Below are positions 41,901 through 52,591 of a stretch of 64,000 nt of DNA, piece by piece. Source of the stretch: Astropecten irregularis (lineage: Eukaryota; Echinodermata; Asteroidea; Paxillosida; Astropectinidae); assembly GCA_963971285.1 (NCBI GenBank), contig OZ020254.1, positions 17,514,932 through 17,578,931 on the forward strand, in the 5' to 3' direction. The stretch's first letter is position 1. Each line of letters opens with the position of its first letter. A program made the translations under genes and the position numbers. The notes under the pieces are model-generated. The model saw only the letters and a list, made by a program, of their open reading frames with translations. It had not been told where the DNA came from and made no database searches.

Positions 41901-44770
41901 ACTCTTTACATGGTTATGGATTTCTAAAAATGGACATGTTACCATCTGGTTCGTCAAAACGTTTGATGAGAGGACTCTTGACATGGTCATGGATTTCGTA
42001 ATAGGGACTTTTTACCATTAGAATCATCAAAACGTTTGAGGACTCTTTGCATGGTCATGGATTTCTTAACAGTGACATGTAACCATTGAGTTCATCAAAC
42101 TTAACACATTGTCTTAGATTCCTTAGGGAAATAATACAATTGGGTTCATCAAAACGTTTGGGGACTCTTTACATGGTCATATTGATTTCTTAATAGGGAC
42201 ATGCTACCATTGGTTCATCAAACTGTTTGATGACTCTTTACATGGTCGTGGATTTCTTAAAAGCCACATGTAGCCATTTGGTTTGACAAAACGTTTGAGG
42301 ACTCTACGTTGTAATGGATTTCTCAATAGGGACATATTACCATTTGGTTCATCACACTGTTGAGTACTCATTGCATGGTCATGGACTTCTTAATTGGGAC
42401 ATGTAACCGTTTGATTCGCCAAAACGTTTGAGGACTCTTTACATGGTCATGAATTTCTTAATTGGGACATGTTACCGTTTGGCTCGTAAACTCCATCCAG
42501 TGGGAGGTAGCGCTGATCCACTCGATCAAGTCCCCATGACCTCAGTGGTTCCGTTATCTCTTCATCTATGAAGTCATCGTCAAAGGGCATGACTTTGACC
42601 ACGCTGTCTTCCTCCAGGAAACGGACGGAAGAGTTTTTACGCATCTAATAACATGTTGATAACACGAATGTGAACGTTTGCATGGTGGAGAGACTAGAAC
42701 TAAGTATAAGGCTTGTGGATACACCCATGTTTGTTTTACACACCTTATGCGGACTTTCCTTTGTTTTCATGTAATGACCAAATGGACATCTTTAAACCAT
42801 TGGTATTTGAACTGTACCCATCTTTTCATGATGAAATTTGGACTGAATATCCCTTGAATGATAAATTTCAATTTGCGACGGGTAAAGACACATTGAACAT
42901 TTCTCCTTTAGGCAATTTCGTTAGCATGAAAACATTATGTGGACGTGTGCGTGTCCACACAACGTCTTGGTATCTTGCATTATGTGGACGTCCTTTGTCG
43001 TGAGGTCCACGATTCAAAAATACCGTAAGCTTATTTGCTGTTTTCTCAAAAAGTGGGCACCGTAAGTAGGGACTGGACATTTCACAGATGACTGTTACTG
43101 TTACTGTATCTTCCTTGATATTTTTACCTATGAATCTGCATTTCTTTTACAAAAAACCAAATTATGAAGCTACCTTTGAACAGAAGAAGCATTGAATCAT
43201 GAGTTCGGCTGGTTCATTCACATTTCTGTTCTTATTTGTGGTTTAGTGCGAGCATAAATTAGTCAGACAGCAGGCGGAAATTTAACAAGATCCCAAAATG
43301 TGCTTATAATTTGATATTAGGATGATAAAAAGACACAAGAATACGCTTAGAAAACAGACAACCTCTCCAACGTCTTTTCACCCAGTTCCTTTCTTATTCC
43401 TAAAATGCTGCAAATTACACACGCACCTATGGTAGCCACTAGCCAGTGACTGCAGCCATTTTCATAGACGTGTGTGTTATTTGCAGTCGCAGCCAGAGAA
43501 TTGGGACACAGCCATAACTTCAACTTACATGGGAAAGGCACTCCTCTGACATGTCCGCTACGAAGCCGTTGAGGGCGTGATCATATGTATGCAGTATGTT
43601 ACAGGCCGATACAACGCTCATATCACTCGTGTGAGTGTTAAAATCCTCCAGAAACTGCTTGGCGGTAATATGATCCTGAAAAACCAAAAGATCACTTTTT
43701 CAAAAAAAAAACACACACAAGGTCTTCGAAGAGCAACGACAGACCTATAAACCTTTATTCGCTTTTAAACCAAATTACAGTGAGTTAATTGAGGGTCACA
43801 CGAAGGACATCATTTATTGCTTCGCAATTCGCATGTGTTATATTCTAGCAGTGATGTATCGTGTGGGTTTGATATGGAAGGAAACGGCAGATATTATGTT
43901 AAAACTTTGGTATTCAGGGATCCGGAATTTTTTTATCGAAAAACCACATCAGTGTTTGTTTTTCATTCTATGGAATCCAACATCCAAACAACGATACGAA
44001 AAGAACTAAATCTTTGCTTCAATTAAAGCAGTGTCTTTGTCTTTTTATGTCTTTCATTATAGTGGAACGCCATAATAACGAAGACTACTCTGCCGAACAT
44101 CTTCCTTGGCTCCCAATTTTCATGTCCAATGTATAGGCCTGCTGATCATTGTTCACTATAACGAACGACCACTATGACGTATAATTTAAGCATATTTGGG
44201 CTGAAAATGGCGAAAATATGACCAATTAAAAGAGTACCCCCTAAAAACAAATTTGCAATAATAACACACATAAGGTGTACGAAAGAAAGATGAAAATCGG
44301 GTTTTGATATAGGGTAATTCAGTCTTAGTTTTTTTCCACTAAATATTAGTCCAATTTTACTCAAATTCTACATGATGAAAGCTAAGACATAGTTGTATCA
44401 CATATCTGAATCTTGAAGCGATAAACAGTTTAATGTTTATATAATAGTTCTCGACACAATTGTGTTGCGTTTTGGGGAGGGCACCCTGTATATTGTCGAT
44501 AACGGTATGTCGTTTTCAAAGAAGGTTTTCAAACATTCTTGAATTTTTTACTCATAACAGTTCCGACACACTAGATTATGCGTGCACTATCAGCTTAACT
44601 GTCCATTTCAGTTAAACAGAAATCGAGCAAGATGTTCATCTTGATGTTTGAAAGCCAGCTCTTACCTCAAGGACGACGATAAACCGATTTGTCGAGTAGG
44701 AATCTTCCACTGTGTACAATGGCGCTTCGTCCACCCATGCTGTTATCCCCGTCAGTAGCCAAGCTGACAT
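35799..44770 (-). CDS. Secreted proteinase-K-like subtilase (S8A), eight coding exons, 393 aa
   Basis: Joined coding exons (minus strand): 44770-44666, 43675-43529, 42644-42476, 41698-41592, 40605-40464, 39725-39541, 36657-36486, 35953-35799. They sum to 1182 nt (394 codons with stop) and all splice phases agree. The product is an endopeptidase made as a secreted zymogen: short signal peptide, inhibitor I9 propeptide about 30-105, linker, then the S8 domain. Catalytic residues: Asp152 (VIDSGI), His183 (HGHGTHCAG), Ser335 (SGTSMAAPHAAG), with oxyanion Asn270 (AAAGNE). Length matches invertebrate extracellular subtilases, which usually lack domains after the catalytic one. The fold and active site look intact, so it is probably active; substrate unknown. 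Introns 3 and 7 are mostly minisatellite; introns 1, 2, 4, 5 and 6 carry MITEs. The gene sits between two mGluR-like loci on the same strand. Confidence 0.92.
35975..36486 (-). repeat. Minisatellite of intron 7, 22-bp units with 17-bp variants
   Basis: About 20 or more units like CATAGTCTTCTATTGCCTGC, mixed with a form shortened by 5 bp. Variants cluster: units near 36000 have ATTACC (minus-strand CAG|GTAATA or TAG|GTAATA), while most others have TTGCC (CAG|GCAATA). The array fills nearly the whole 532-bp intron and reaches the exon 7 donor (GCTGCAG|GTAAAA), which resembles the unit. Confidence 0.9.
36486..36657 (-). CDS. Subtilase exon 7: catalytic Ser
   Basis: Residues 286-342 plus one base of codon 343. 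Reads VLAVGAASITDTAASYSNYG, the APG strand, then KSGTSMAAPHAAG with catalytic Ser335. Acceptor TCTCTGGGCAG|; donor GCTGCAG|GTAAAA (phase 1). The minisatellite of intron 7 starts next to this donor. Confidence 0.94.
36698..37029 (+). mobile_element. MITE-A copy in subtilase intron 6
   Basis: Forward; left flank TTAG, right flank TTAA. Only 40 bp from the exon 7 acceptor. Confidence 0.82.
37778..38142 (-). mobile_element. MITE-A copy in subtilase intron 6
   Basis: Reverse, TTAA at 37774-37777 and 38143-38146. The right end has GTGCCT twice. Confidence 0.85.
38565..38885 (+). repeat. Repeat M, copy 2, in subtilase intron 6
   Basis: Same order of blocks as copy 1; the second TGACGTCA is kept, the first is altered to TTACGTCA. 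Confidence 0.75.
38905..39308 (+). mobile_element. MITE-H copy with MITE-I inside
   Basis: Ends carry GGCTCCGGCT / GAGCCGGAGCC. The interior matches the 41034 copy in reverse once the MITE-I at 39053-39219 is removed. Confidence 0.75.
39053..39219. mobile_element. MITE-I palindromic insert
   Basis: GCCGATTTCACGAAAC ... GTTTCGTGAAATCGGC, with repeated TTACGCAACATT / AATGTTGCGTAA pairs. Nested in MITE-H in subtilase intron 6. Confidence 0.8.
39310..39533 (+). mobile_element. MITE-G copy touching the exon 6 donor
   Basis: Ends CTCATTTCGTAAAGGCC at 39533. On the gene strand this is intron position +8 after GTAATTC. Confidence 0.8.
39541..39725 (-). CDS. Subtilase exon 6: oxyanion Asn
   Basis: Completes Gly224 and encodes 225-285: VDWVIANFKLPAVASMSVGG, then GVFTVAAAGNE with oxyanion-hole Asn270. 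Acceptor TTTTGTGTAG|; donor GAAGAG|GTAATT, phase 0. A MITE-G copy ends at 39533, so it begins at intron base +8. Confidence 0.93.
39970..40290 (+). mobile_element. MITE-J copy in subtilase intron 5
   Basis: CAATACAAGTAATAAACC, a C/T-rich middle, then GATCCTGCTAGGATTGAAAC and GCGTCAGGCCC. A second, reversed hairpin block (GCAGGATCTTCCTCAAAAG) lies at 40270-40290. Confidence 0.65.
40464..40605 (-). CDS. Subtilase exon 5: catalytic His
   Basis: Residues 177-223 plus one base of codon 224. Holds GNDCHGHGTHCAGTIGG with catalytic His183, then the YGIRTIGCKG strand and SSYVIKG leading to the substrate-binding helix. Acceptor CGTTTCTAG|; donor AAAG|GTATGC. Confidence 0.93.
40795..41030 (+). mobile_element. 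MITE-G copy in subtilase intron 4
   Basis: AAACCTGGCTTGAGGCTAGG to CCCCATTTCGTAAAGGCCC; adjoins a MITE-H. Confidence 0.78.
41034..41247 (-). mobile_element. MITE-H copy in subtilase intron 4
   Basis: CTCAGGCTCCGGCTTCGGC to GAGCCGGAGCCGAGG. Uninterrupted, so it shows the empty site for the MITE-I insertion. Confidence 0.78.
41592..41698 (-). CDS. Subtilase exon 4: catalytic Asp
   Basis: Completes Gly141 and encodes 142-176, with GVNVYVIDSGIRVSHEDF; Asp152 is the catalytic aspartate. Acceptor GTCCTATAG| and donor GAT|GTAAGT. Phase 1 in and phase 0 out match both neighbours. Confidence 0.93.
41735..42480 (-). repeat. Minisatellite of intron 3, about 11 units of 63 bp
   Basis: Imperfect units share TTTGAGGACTCTTTACATGG on the plus strand. 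The first four alternate between two variants (GGACATGTTACC and GGAACTTTTTACC types), a dimer of about 128 bp. Unit 6 is decayed. The last unit runs into exon 3, so the exon's final bases and its donor (CAAACG|GTAACATG) belong to the repeat unit; most other units keep a GT at the same place. Confidence 0.92.
42476..42644 (-). CDS. Subtilase exon 3: end of propeptide and start of catalytic domain
   Basis: Residues 85-140 plus the first base of codon 141. It reads MRKNSSVRFLEEDSVVKV, closing the I9 domain, then an acidic linker and SWGLDRVDQRYLPLDG, the usual start of a proteinase-K-like catalytic domain. Acceptor TGTTATTAG|; donor AACG|GTAACA (phase 1). The last 15 or so exon bases and this donor are copied in the intron 3 tandem array. 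Confidence 0.92.
43018..43174 (+). mobile_element. MITE-A right fragment in subtilase intron 2
   Basis: Forward right half (AAAAAGTGGGCACCG, GACTGTTACTG) ending GAAGCTACCT followed by TTGA. Confidence 0.7.
43529..43675 (-). CDS. Subtilase exon 2: I9 propeptide
   Basis: Residues 36-84, from DHITAKQFLEDF to LNGFVADMSEECLSH. Acceptor GGTTTTTCAG| and donor CAT|GTAAGT, phase 0 on both sides. The ALNGFVA-type strand and the helix before it are the core of the inhibitor I9 fold, which blocks the active site until cleaved and helps folding. Confidence 0.9.
44165..44490. mobile_element. TA-flanked MITE (ACAGGGTGTCC family), left end lost
   Basis: Right end GGGAGGGCACCCTGTA. In subtilase intron 1. 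The family has long internal inverted repeats containing AGATTCAGATATGTGATAC. Confidence 0.72.
44666..44770 (-). CDS. Subtilase exon 1: start, signal peptide, propeptide start
   Basis: Encodes residues 1-35, beginning MSAWLLTGITAWVDEAPLY and ending FIVVLE at donor GAG|GTAAGA (phase 0). The EAPLY block and FIVVL strand are typical of the start of the I9 propeptide in proteinase-K-like zymogens. The ATG at 44770-44768 is the first in this frame after a stop. The signal peptide is short and has no positive charge. The upstream in-frame codons are hydrophobic too, so the real start could be in an unseen upstream exon. Confidence 0.8.
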
Positions 44771-44997
44771 CAGCAAAAAATACAAGCTCGAATGGCCGGA
44801 ATATCCTTGGGACACAAAATCTTTGTCAATTCACAGTTTCAGACAGGAAGGAATATGTTGTTATCGCTCCAAGAAATTCACAAATATCAGCATTCAGCAA
44901 GATCTTCAGTTTCATAATTAAAAAAAAAGAAGAAATGGATTCATTTTTGAAAGCTTAAACCTTGAACGTCCTCGGGATAGAGAAATCTAATCAAAAA

Positions 44998-45003
44998 TTT
45001 ATA
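44998..45003 (-). promoter_or_regulatory. Possible TATA box of the subtilase gene
   Basis: TATAAA on the minus strand, 228 bp upstream of the proposed start codon. Position would give a 5' UTR of about 200 nt. It is a short motif in AT-rich DNA with no other support. Confidence 0.18.
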
Positions 45004-46183
45004 ATCACATTTTACCTTCTATAACAAATCTTGCTCAATTTCAGGTAATTCTTTTGGCTGATGAGCAGTTTGATGTTTGTAATCACATTTAGACTGTACC
45101 AAAAACATGTTCAGACAGCGAGGAGAATTTTGAAGGAAATGTAATTTTAGAAGAATATAATGCTTCTGAAGGTAACACCCGTACTACTGTAGTGTAACAT
45201 TAAAGCATAATAATATTTAACGTCGCACAGAAATATTATTATATAAGGCCAACACAATAACTGCTACAATGGAACAAGCGTCATGGGCATTGCCAATCAA
45301 CATTGAACATTGTTAACAGGGCGACGCGATGTATGTTCCAGGATGTCAGCATCTCAATGTCACAATCTTTAATCAAATGATTTGGGTCATTTGTAAGTAA
45401 AACGGAAGGATCAAACTTAGGTCAATACAATCAACGTTGAAAAGATGCCAAGACAAAACCCTGGACAAGGATGATATTCTTTGCATTCTATTTATACTAT
45501 CCATACAACGAATGAGGACAATGTCGACGTGTTTACATAATGTATTTAAGTCAGCACAATCGAAATGCACACGTTTGATACGGTATTCATGTCTAGTTAT
45601 TTTTTCTTTGCCTTTTTTTCACCACACACTTGATTCTCACACACTTTCCACAAACCTATCAAAATAATGTAGGTTATCTTTTCTAATGGTTCAATGCAGC
45701 TAGGGAGACCTACAATTCAAGATGAAATCTTCAAATCAAACGCGTGGGGTAGCGAGGTGTACACAGTATAATGGACAAACGTGTTTATATACCAATTCAT
45801 ACAATTGTGTTTATTTATTATTGTTAGGATGCATAAGGGGGAAAATTGGACAAACGGCGCCCGTTGGCAGTAAAATGGATGTCTTATTTAGGAATAAGAG
45901 ATATTTCTTATGATGGAAATCGGTTTCGGATCCATTAACATTGTACACCGTTTATGTAGGCAATGCACAAAAGGAAACCCCAACGCATATTGTCTGACAA
46001 AACTGTCTGCATAATTATGAATGACTTTTTCCATTAGTCCGGTATTTTAAATGACTGGTATTTTTTTGATCGTTCCTTTTAAAGAAATTTTTATGAATTA
46101 GAAATTGAATTTACAGGTACATTTTGTCTTTTTATGTAAGCATTTTTTTATACATATACAATTCAGCCTTCTGCTGAAAACAG
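45004..46183. other. Upstream of subtilase
   Basis: AT-rich, with no supported gene or repeat. Confidence 0.55.
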
Positions 46184-46185
46184 TA

Positions 46186-46626
46186 TACAGGGTGTCCCAC
46201 AAAAATGCAACATTTTATGTCGGAACTATTACAAAAAAATAACTGTTTATCACTTCAAGATTCAGATATGTGATGCAACCTTGTCTTGGCTATCACACCA
46301 TTTATAATTAGAGCAAAAATTTACTGAAATTGAGTGAAAAAACTAAGACTGAATTACCCAACCCAAACACCCGATTTTCATCTTTCTTTCATACACATTA
46401 TGTGTGTATTGACCACTATGCATATCATCCTTCCAAATTTTTTTTTAAGGAGTACTCTTTCAATTGGTCACATTTTCGCCAATTGCAGCCCCAATATGCC
46501 CAAATTCTACATGGTGATAGCCAAGACATGGTTGTATCATATATCTGAATCTTGAATTGCTAAACATTTTAATTTTAACAAAATGGGTCCCGATACAGTG
46601 TGCGTTTTTTTCTGGGACACCCTGTA
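46186..46626. mobile_element. TA-flanked MITE, full copy (441 bp)
   Basis: Ends TACAGGGTGTCCCAC / GGGACACCCTGTA with TA on both sides, as in Tc1/mariner-like elements. Internal arms of more than 100 bp are inverted. Confidence 0.85.
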
Positions 46627-47082
46627 TAACGTTAATGAAATGAAATGAATTTATTAGTAAAATATGTTGCGAAAGCGATGACCCATTTGAAAGAAAGCGT
46701 TCGTATTCCTAAGCAAACATTGGTAAATCTTTTACAATCTATGATTCAATTTAGTCCTTGGTCATCTTTCTTCTTTGATATAATTTGACCCAGAGTATGG
46801 TATTATTACCCTAACATACACTGCATGATTTCAAAGAAGTATTTGCATAACACAAATAACTAGAAACACCACCCATCTGGGAGGACAAATGAGGTAATTG
46901 TTTTCTCTGTTTATTTCTTCTGAAAATGGAAACCCGGAGAATAAACGAGTTGCACAGTTTCTATTTCTTCTACCCTTTTTTCGGCTGTACGTAACGCTAC
47001 AATGACGCACCACTCAAAATGAGTTAGCTGTAATATGCCCGCAAACACAGTAATTATAATATTGTAGGCCTATATTGCACTG

Positions 47083-47547
47083 TACAGCGTGTCCACCCGA
47101 AAACACAACACTTTGTCGGAAACCATTATGTTAAAAATAAATCGTTTATCACTTCATGATTTCAGTTTTATGATACAACCATGTCTTGGCCATCACCATG
47201 TAGGAGTTCAGCAAAATCGGGCTGCAATTGGCGAAAATATGACCAATTAAAAGAGTACTCTTTAAAAACAAATTTGCAGTATTCCAGAATAAGACTAGTG
47301 GCCAATTACACACATAGGCCTACATGCAATGTGTATTGAAAGAAAGATAAAAAATCCGGTTTTGAGGTTGGGTAATTCATTCTTAGTTTTTTCCCCTCAA
47401 TTTTAGTCACATTTTGCTCAAATTCTACATGGTGATAACCAAGACATGGTTGTATCATATATTTGAATCTTGAAATGTTACACAGTTAAATTTCTATATA
47501 ATAGTTCTCGACACAAAGTGTTGATTTTTTTGGGGTGACGCCCTGTA
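47083..47547. mobile_element. TA-flanked MITE, copy 3
   Basis: TACAGCGTGTCCACCC to GGTGACGCCCTGTA; same internal inverted arms. Confidence 0.8.
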
Positions 47548-48281
47548 TATTCTAATACGTATTTTGTTCATGTGGGTATCTAAACGAATACCAAAATCAA
47601 CTTTCAGAATATTGGCAATGAATTTAGCACGTAAAATACACAGACAAAAGCAAAAGTCCAAAGAAATTTGAACGATGATTAAAGTAGACTCACCCATTGT
47701 AACGCTGGCCGAAGTCCAAAGCCGATTTAACACCCAAATTCTGTACAATTTCCGTCTTATATCCGGACAAAAAATTTGAAATATGCTTTAGAAATATGTA
47801 TTGTAAAGCATATGCTGGAGTGTCAAAACAAAAGTGAATATTGCTGACAGACTTTCAGTGGGAAAATGTGCTGGTATTTTTCAACTCCTGCAACAGATAA
47901 TTACTATTTCTTTTCCAATTAACTTTCAGTCATGCGTGTGTCCTGTTAATTGGAAGTTAAAAGTGCAGGTTCATATAATGCGTATAACGAAGGTTACGAA
48001 ATGAAATAAAATCCGTTGACGTGTTTGTGCATCAAGTATCATCGGGTTTGACATGTGTCTCTGACTATTTTGCCTTTTTTGTACAATTATTATGTGATGA
48101 TGTTATTAATTTTGTGTTGTTAATCTTTCTCTATAGACCACAATCCAAAATCCAGGAATGTTCTAGTAATTAGGTATCGAAGATCATAGGATTATTATAT
48201 TTTTGTCATGTATGGCAACCAGCGCTTTATTTAGTAACATTCTGTAAGTAAATAATAAAAGGATTGCAGATGTGTTATTAA

Positions 48282-48611
48282 AGGTTATGTCATATAATTT
48301 TATGTCAAAGAAATACAGATTCCTGGGTAAAAATATCAAGGACGACACAGTAACAGCCATCTGTGAAATTGTCAGTCTCCTACGGTGCCCACTTTTTGAG
48401 AAAACAGTGAAAAGCCCACACTTTTCTTAATTGTCACCGTTATTTTTTATCTTTAATAAATCATAAATTGTTTTTGGTCATTGGGTTTTACTCTTTTCTT
48501 GATAAATACAGCATTTCAGGCTTCAACCATCACAATCTTTATTCCCTGTAAGTTATAGGTAAATTTGTGAAGATTTCTGTTCCGGTATTCTAGCAAAGTA
48601 TGATAGTACCT
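48282..48611 (-). mobile_element. MITE-A copy
   Basis: Reverse, TTAA at 48278-48281 and 48612-48615; mildly diverged. Confidence 0.83.
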
Positions 48612-49734
48612 TTAATAGGTAAACCACAGCACTAGGGAGAATAATGAAGCAATAAATTGAAGGAATAGGAATCTCACTCCTTGAATTCATTTCTTAAAAA
48701 TCCAACATGCACTCTCTCTCTGTAATGTAATATTTGTAGCCTTATCGCTTGACGCTTCAAATGCTACACAGTGTCTTTCATATTTAAACAGCAGGCTTAA
48801 ATAAGTGTACTGTACCCATAAAATGTACAGAAATTAATATTTCAATCAATATCATAGTCTCCCTCTTAGGCTAATTAATAATCTAGAATTTCAAGAGAGA
48901 AAAGGGAGCTATCACCAAGAAAATTGAAAAAAAAAAATCACGGGGTCCACATTTTGAGCATGTCACATCGAAAGTATGAAAAGAAAAAAGGAAACAAATT
49001 GAGCAAGGTATATACAATGTAAATCAATCATGAAATAACGAAATTGTAGGAAAAGAAGAAAAAAAAAAGACCGCGCAATGTTATGTTATGTCCCCGGCCT
49101 GACCAGCTGTGTATATATTATTGCCATCGTCGGGGACAATATTTGTCATGATGGTGAGTTCCTCGAGGGGATGGGGGGGGGGGATACTTCATACGCAGTG
49201 ATGTCCAAATCTACTCAATTTAATGCAGTAATCTGACAAGTTGTGTATGCAATGGCTGGTTGGATTGTACATGTGTAGCTATTATGCCACTGATGAAAGA
49301 CGCACACACGTGTGTCCTTTGTTTAAATCCTGATGATACATGTATACAAAAACTGGCAAGGACACACGGAAATGCAATTTTAGTCTCAATCGATTGTGAA
49401 TGGTTCGGGATACCTTGACCCACAGTCTGCTCCTGTCACAACTACAAGTACTTTAATCTGAGTATTTTTTTGTCCATCTTTCCCAAATGACATATAAACA
49501 CTGTCAGATATAGATCGTTGGGATGACACGCTAGGCCTCGGAAGTAATTACAAGTTTGAGCAAGCGTCAAATCACGTAAAGGTCAATTTGATACAATAAT
49601 GCAACGCCTTTGATCATGTTCCCGGAAGATGGTGCTTTCATAATGTACGAAAATTCGGCCCTTCGGTGAAGATGGGATTTATTATTATTATTATCTATTT
49701 CTGGTTATGAAACCAAGGATTTCTCAAAGGTGCC

Positions 49735-49965
49735 CTAGACTCTGTAGCTCGAAAGCCTGATGAAACCTTTTATGAAAAGATGATGAGAAGAAGATACAGA
49801 TTTAGAGGTGGGTGGAAAACCCCAGAGTAATATTCTGGGTAAAACCCACAGAATCAGGTATAGGGATTGAAAAACCCAATCCAAGAGTGGACCGAGCCGG
49901 ACTCGAACCCGGGCCTCCAGAGGTGAAAGGCGAGGAAAGAACCGCTACGCCAACCTGACTCCCAT
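49735..49965 (-). mobile_element. tRNA-Glu-like SINE
   Basis: On the minus strand the head reads TTGGCGTAGCGG (box A) and GGGTTCGAGTCCGG (box B); an unrelated tail with GGGTTTTACCCAG follows. Confidence 0.65.
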
Positions 49966-49972
49966 CTCCTTA

Positions 49973-50320
49973 TACTGGGTGTCCCCCCAAAAAAGAAAAA
50001 AAAACCGCAACACTTGTGTTGAGAACTATCATATGAAAATTAAACTGTTTATCACTTCAAGATTCAGATATGTGATACAACTATGTCTTGGCTATCACCG
50101 TGTAGAATTTGAGCAAAATTGGACTAAAATTTAGTGCAAAAAACTAAAACTGAATTACCCAACCTCAAAACCCGGGAGTACTCTTTCAATTAGTCATAAT
50201 TTTCGCCAATTTCAGCCCCAATATGCTTACATTCTACATGGTGATAGCCAAGACATGGCTGTATCACATATCTGAATCTTGAAGTGATAAACAGTTTAAT
50301 TTTAACATAATGGGTCCCGA
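49973..50320. mobile_element. TA-flanked MITE, right end lost
   Basis: Starts TACTGGGTGTCCCCCC and stops after ATAATGGGTCCCGAC. Confidence 0.75.
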
Positions 50321-51523
50321 CAAGTAGATGTAGGATCTGACATAAAGCTAAGCTAATCTCGTATCCATCACAGACATTATCCCCATCATAAGAGGAGGCA
50401 AAGTCCAACATCTTCATTAGCGTCTTATCACTTTTATTTTTACAAGCCGCAACTATATCCACATCATATTTCATTATATTCAGCAATTGATCAGGAAATT
50501 AAAACCCATAACATGACTTGTATTGTCGTAACCCGTACTTTCTTTGCACTTAAATGAAATACAAGTCCAAGAGCCGAAAAGGTTGATAAAGAAATTCCCT
50601 GTTGACGTTGTAAATGATTACCATCCCCACCGGAAGAATAAGTACTTGTCCAGAGAGGACCAAATTGACTTTAAATCACTCCAAAACCCTATACCATTCC
50701 TTTATGGCGATTCATTTACTATTAAAACGTCTGCAAATGTCAGAATGCTTGAGTATAGTGATTCATATTACTACATGGTAAATCAGTGTGTTTATCCTGT
50801 ACTCTGTTCAGGTCCAGCATTTACACAATATACATGTACAATGCTTTAACAGGGAGATTTGAATCCAATTTGCCGCACGTGGCACATTTACTCCCCAAAC
50901 CGTATCTGCGTTTCAGGGCTTTTAGTCAAAATGCCACACAAAATAAAGAAATCCATGCAACTGTGGCTACTTTATGTCTATTAATTCAATCTTTTAAACC
51001 CATGTTTCAATCAAATTAAACCGCCAGGTTCCAAATGCTCCGTTTTTAAGCTTTATGTCCTTCATCAAAATCTTGCTTGGATAAAACTAGGATAAAAGAG
51101 AATTATTACAATTTCTCATCATGTTATGTTGGTGATTCTTATTTTGTGTGTTGATACCAGAAACAATGCGCGATGCACTTTTTGAGAGTTCATCCTCTCA
51201 AAAACACATACGCAGAGTATCTAAGCCCAAATAGTAATAAATACAGATATCACTTAAGCTTTTAAGTGAAAACAAGATTAATGTAGAATTAAAGACAGTA
51301 TCATGTATATTTCCTAATTGACTGCGTTTAATTGCCTGCCATTTACAATTATAATAAAATACATATACTACAAGGATTAAGCTTTTGTTTTTCTATACAG
51401 CAGGTTATTTAGATATTTCCCAACACACTCTATTTACATCTATAGATTAATTAAAATCTAAAAAAAAAAAACAAGGATTTTTTTATCGTATAACATTATC
51501 TCGATTAATAAGTCCGTGACCTT
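50321..51523. other. Unassigned DNA
   Basis: A 101-codon plus-strand frame at 50544-50849 resembles nothing I know and has no splice or family support. Confidence 0.5.
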
Positions 51524-51985
51524 GAAAAGTAATTTCATAGTTTGTTTTTTGTCAAAAGAACTTGCAGATTCACAGGCAAAAAGATCAGGGGTCGATTTCA
51601 CAAGACTCATCGTAACTTACTATCAATCGTAGGACTTATGATGCATTGCAGCCCACGTAAACATCGAAGGATACGATGGGTTATCCTTCGTATCTAGAAT
51701 TACGATCGATCGTAGGGCTTCGTGTAATCGACCCTAGGAAAGATACAGGCACAGTCATCTGTGAAATCTTCAGTCCCATAAGTACTATGCCTACTTTTTG
51801 AGAAAAAAAAGATACCAATGAAAAAAAAAAGGTGTTTTAAACCTTTTCACAAAATTGTTAATCTTCCGAAGATCAATAAATTTTTTGTTTACTCTTTTCT
51901 GAATAAATACAGCATTTTAGACGGACAAATTGTTAAGGTATGTTTCTACAACTTCATATTTATACCCTTTAAGTTAAATGTGAAT
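51524..51985 (-). mobile_element. MITE-A copy interrupted by MITE-D
   Basis: Reverse. The match breaks at ATCAGG (about 51590) and resumes at GGAAAGATACAGGC (about 51737); the insert is a MITE-D copy. Confidence 0.75.
51590..51736 (+). mobile_element. MITE-D copy inside MITE-A
   Basis: GGGGTCGATTTCACAAGAC to TGTAATCGACCCTA, inserted in the MITE-A at 51524-51985. Confidence 0.8.
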
Positions 51986-52591
51986 ATGGTTTGATATTTT
52001 GATGCATTTTACGTTCACTTTTTGGTTTGATTTTTATGTCGCAACTAAAATTTCAAATCCTTTTGGCCTTCACGACCCAATTATGTCCTATTTGAGCTTG
52101 TCTGAAGTCATGCACGTTAAGCCTTAAACCCTTATCACTGTAGGAACATGTAAACAACGAACTTGCATATTCTATAGCAACTACCCATTTCACGAAAAAC
52201 ACCTGTTTAGTTGACGGCACAATGTTTCACCAGATTTGATAGAAATAATTATAAGTCCTTAATTATATTAATGGACTTCAAAATTAAATAAACACCGAAC
52301 TTCATCGCACAATGTATACGAAACACCTTTGACAGATAGTGAGAATATTTTTACGAGAAAACTTATATGGTGCATCTTTTAAAATTAATCTATGAAATAT
52401 GAAAGATAGGTTTTAGAGAAATTATTATTAAAAAGCTGCAACGTGATTTAGTATTCTTTGATCTTTCAGACATTCATGCAATATTACCAAAAGCAGTGAG
52501 CTATATTTATTCATTACCACATTAATTGAGGCGTTAAAGCTAATTAATTACAATTACTTTTAATTCCATGCGTACTGGTTTATTATTATAA

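Noticed and set aside
50544-50849. A 101-codon plus-strand frame with ordinary composition
   Set aside because: No family motif, no matching splice sites and no neighbouring exon; kept only as unassigned DNA.
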